From CAYNLY01 sp964398225 (GTDB lineage Bacteria > Pseudomonadota > Zetaproteobacteria > Mariprofundales > Mariprofundaceae), in contig CAYNLY010000024.1 in assembly GCA_964398225.1 (NCBI GenBank), forward strand, positions 1-23,704: 23,704 nucleotides of DNA, given 5' to 3'. The notes beneath the pieces were generated by a model. That model was not told where the DNA came from, did not search any database, and saw only the letters and a list, made by a program, of their open reading frames with translations. The translations under genes were made by a program, and so were the position numbers. Position 1 is the stretch's first letter, and each line of letters begins with the position of its first letter. Below are positions 23,273 through 23,704 of the stretch, in pieces.

Positions 23273-23704
23273 TCAGTTCTTCGACTTGTCCACGATCTTC
23301 TGGATCCAGGGCATCATCGCGCGCAGTTTCGCGCCGACCTGCTCGATCGGATGCGCCTCGATCAGCCGCCGGTGGGCGGTCATCTCGGGATAGCCGGTCT
23401 GGCCCTCGAGGATGAAGCGCTTGGCGTATTCGCCGGTCTGGATCTTGTGCAGCGCCTCGCGCATCGCCTTGCGCGATTCCTCGTTGATGACCTTCGGGCC
23501 GGTCACGTACTCGCCGTACTCGGCGTTGTTCGAAATCGAGTAGTTCATGTTCGCGATGCCGCCCTCGTACATCAGGTCCACGATCAGCTTCAGCTCGTGC
23601 AGGCACTCGAAGTAGGCCATCTCCGGCGCATAGCCCGCCTCGACGAGCGTCTCGAAGCCCGCCTTGACGAGCTCCACGCAGCCGCCGCAGAGCACGGCCT
23701 GCTC
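23273..23704 (-). CDS. ilvC: IlvC, ketol-acid reductoisomerase, C-terminal part (cut by window edge)
   Basis: The last 143 codons of IlvC; the N-terminal NADPH-binding domain lies beyond the window. IlvC isomerises and reduces acetolactate or acetohydroxybutyrate in valine, leucine and isoleucine synthesis. The visible part is the knotted all-helical C-terminal domain. Conserved strings are AVLCGG, FETLVEAGYAPEMAYFECLHELKLIVDL (with the Mg-binding Glu residues), MYEGGIANMNYSISNNAEYG, GEYAKRFI and KLRAMMPWI, ending IVDKSKN. The frame is open to base 23704, so the codons before 23695 (E-Q-A) also belong to it and no start lies in the window. Length fits the short class I enzyme. Confidence 0.97.
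   Translation of the reverse strand, partial: EQAVLCGGCVELVKAGFETLVEAGYAPEMAYFECLHELKLIVDLMYEGGIANMNYSISNNAEYGEYVTGPKVINEESRKAMREALHKIQTGEYAKRFILEGQTGYPEMTAHRRLIEAHPIEQVGAKLRAMMPWIQKIVDKSKN

Overview
The window is strongly GC-rich, densely coded chromosomal DNA from a Gram-negative bacterium. The genes for LPS transport and Kdo synthesis (lptA/B/C, kdsC, kdsD), ubiquinone biosynthesis (ubiX, ubiK), a class I ispA/dxs pair and the proteobacterial type of ilvC point to the Proteobacteria, most likely a gammaproteobacterium or a close relative. I cannot name the genus. There are no tRNA or rRNA genes, insertion sequences, prophage genes or CRISPR arrays, and no gene-free stretch exceeds 300 bases.

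Left part (1-11812, minus strand). Sixteen genes run in one direction: xseB, ispA, dxs, an SH3-domain exported protein, an M48 metalloprotease, tlyA, a mepM-like M23 peptidase, kdsD, kdsC, lptC, lptA, lptB, ubiX, a DUF3568-like lipoprotein, ubiK and comM (cut by the window edge). Most junctions are 4-base stop/start overlaps or very short gaps. The run makes isoprenoid precursors (Dxs, IspA), Kdo (KdsD, KdsC), the LPS transport machine (LptC, LptA, LptB), wall- and protein-remodelling envelope enzymes, and ubiquinone factors. The usual partner of lptB, rpoN, does not follow it here; ubiX does.

Middle (11813-18676, plus strand). A short divergent promoter region separates xseB from dapA. After dapA comes a tightly packed signalling cassette: a membrane histidine kinase with an HDLKN phospho-acceptor motif, a response regulator of the sigma-54 activator (AAA+/Fis) architecture that resembles PrsR, a small unrecognised secreted protein, and a hybrid kinase whose sensor is an NMT1/THI5-type periplasmic binding domain. 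The response regulator carries GAFPGA in place of the sigma-54-contacting GAFTGA loop, so sigma-54 activation is doubtful. This cassette is the most likely home of undescribed biology in the window.

Right part (18677-23704). clpB sits behind a good heat-shock (sigma-32) promoter. It is followed by a small exported monoheme cytochrome c with a textbook terminator, smpB, an unnamed alpha/beta hydrolase, and, converging from the other strand, the 3' part of ilvC. A strong hairpin lies between the last two genes.
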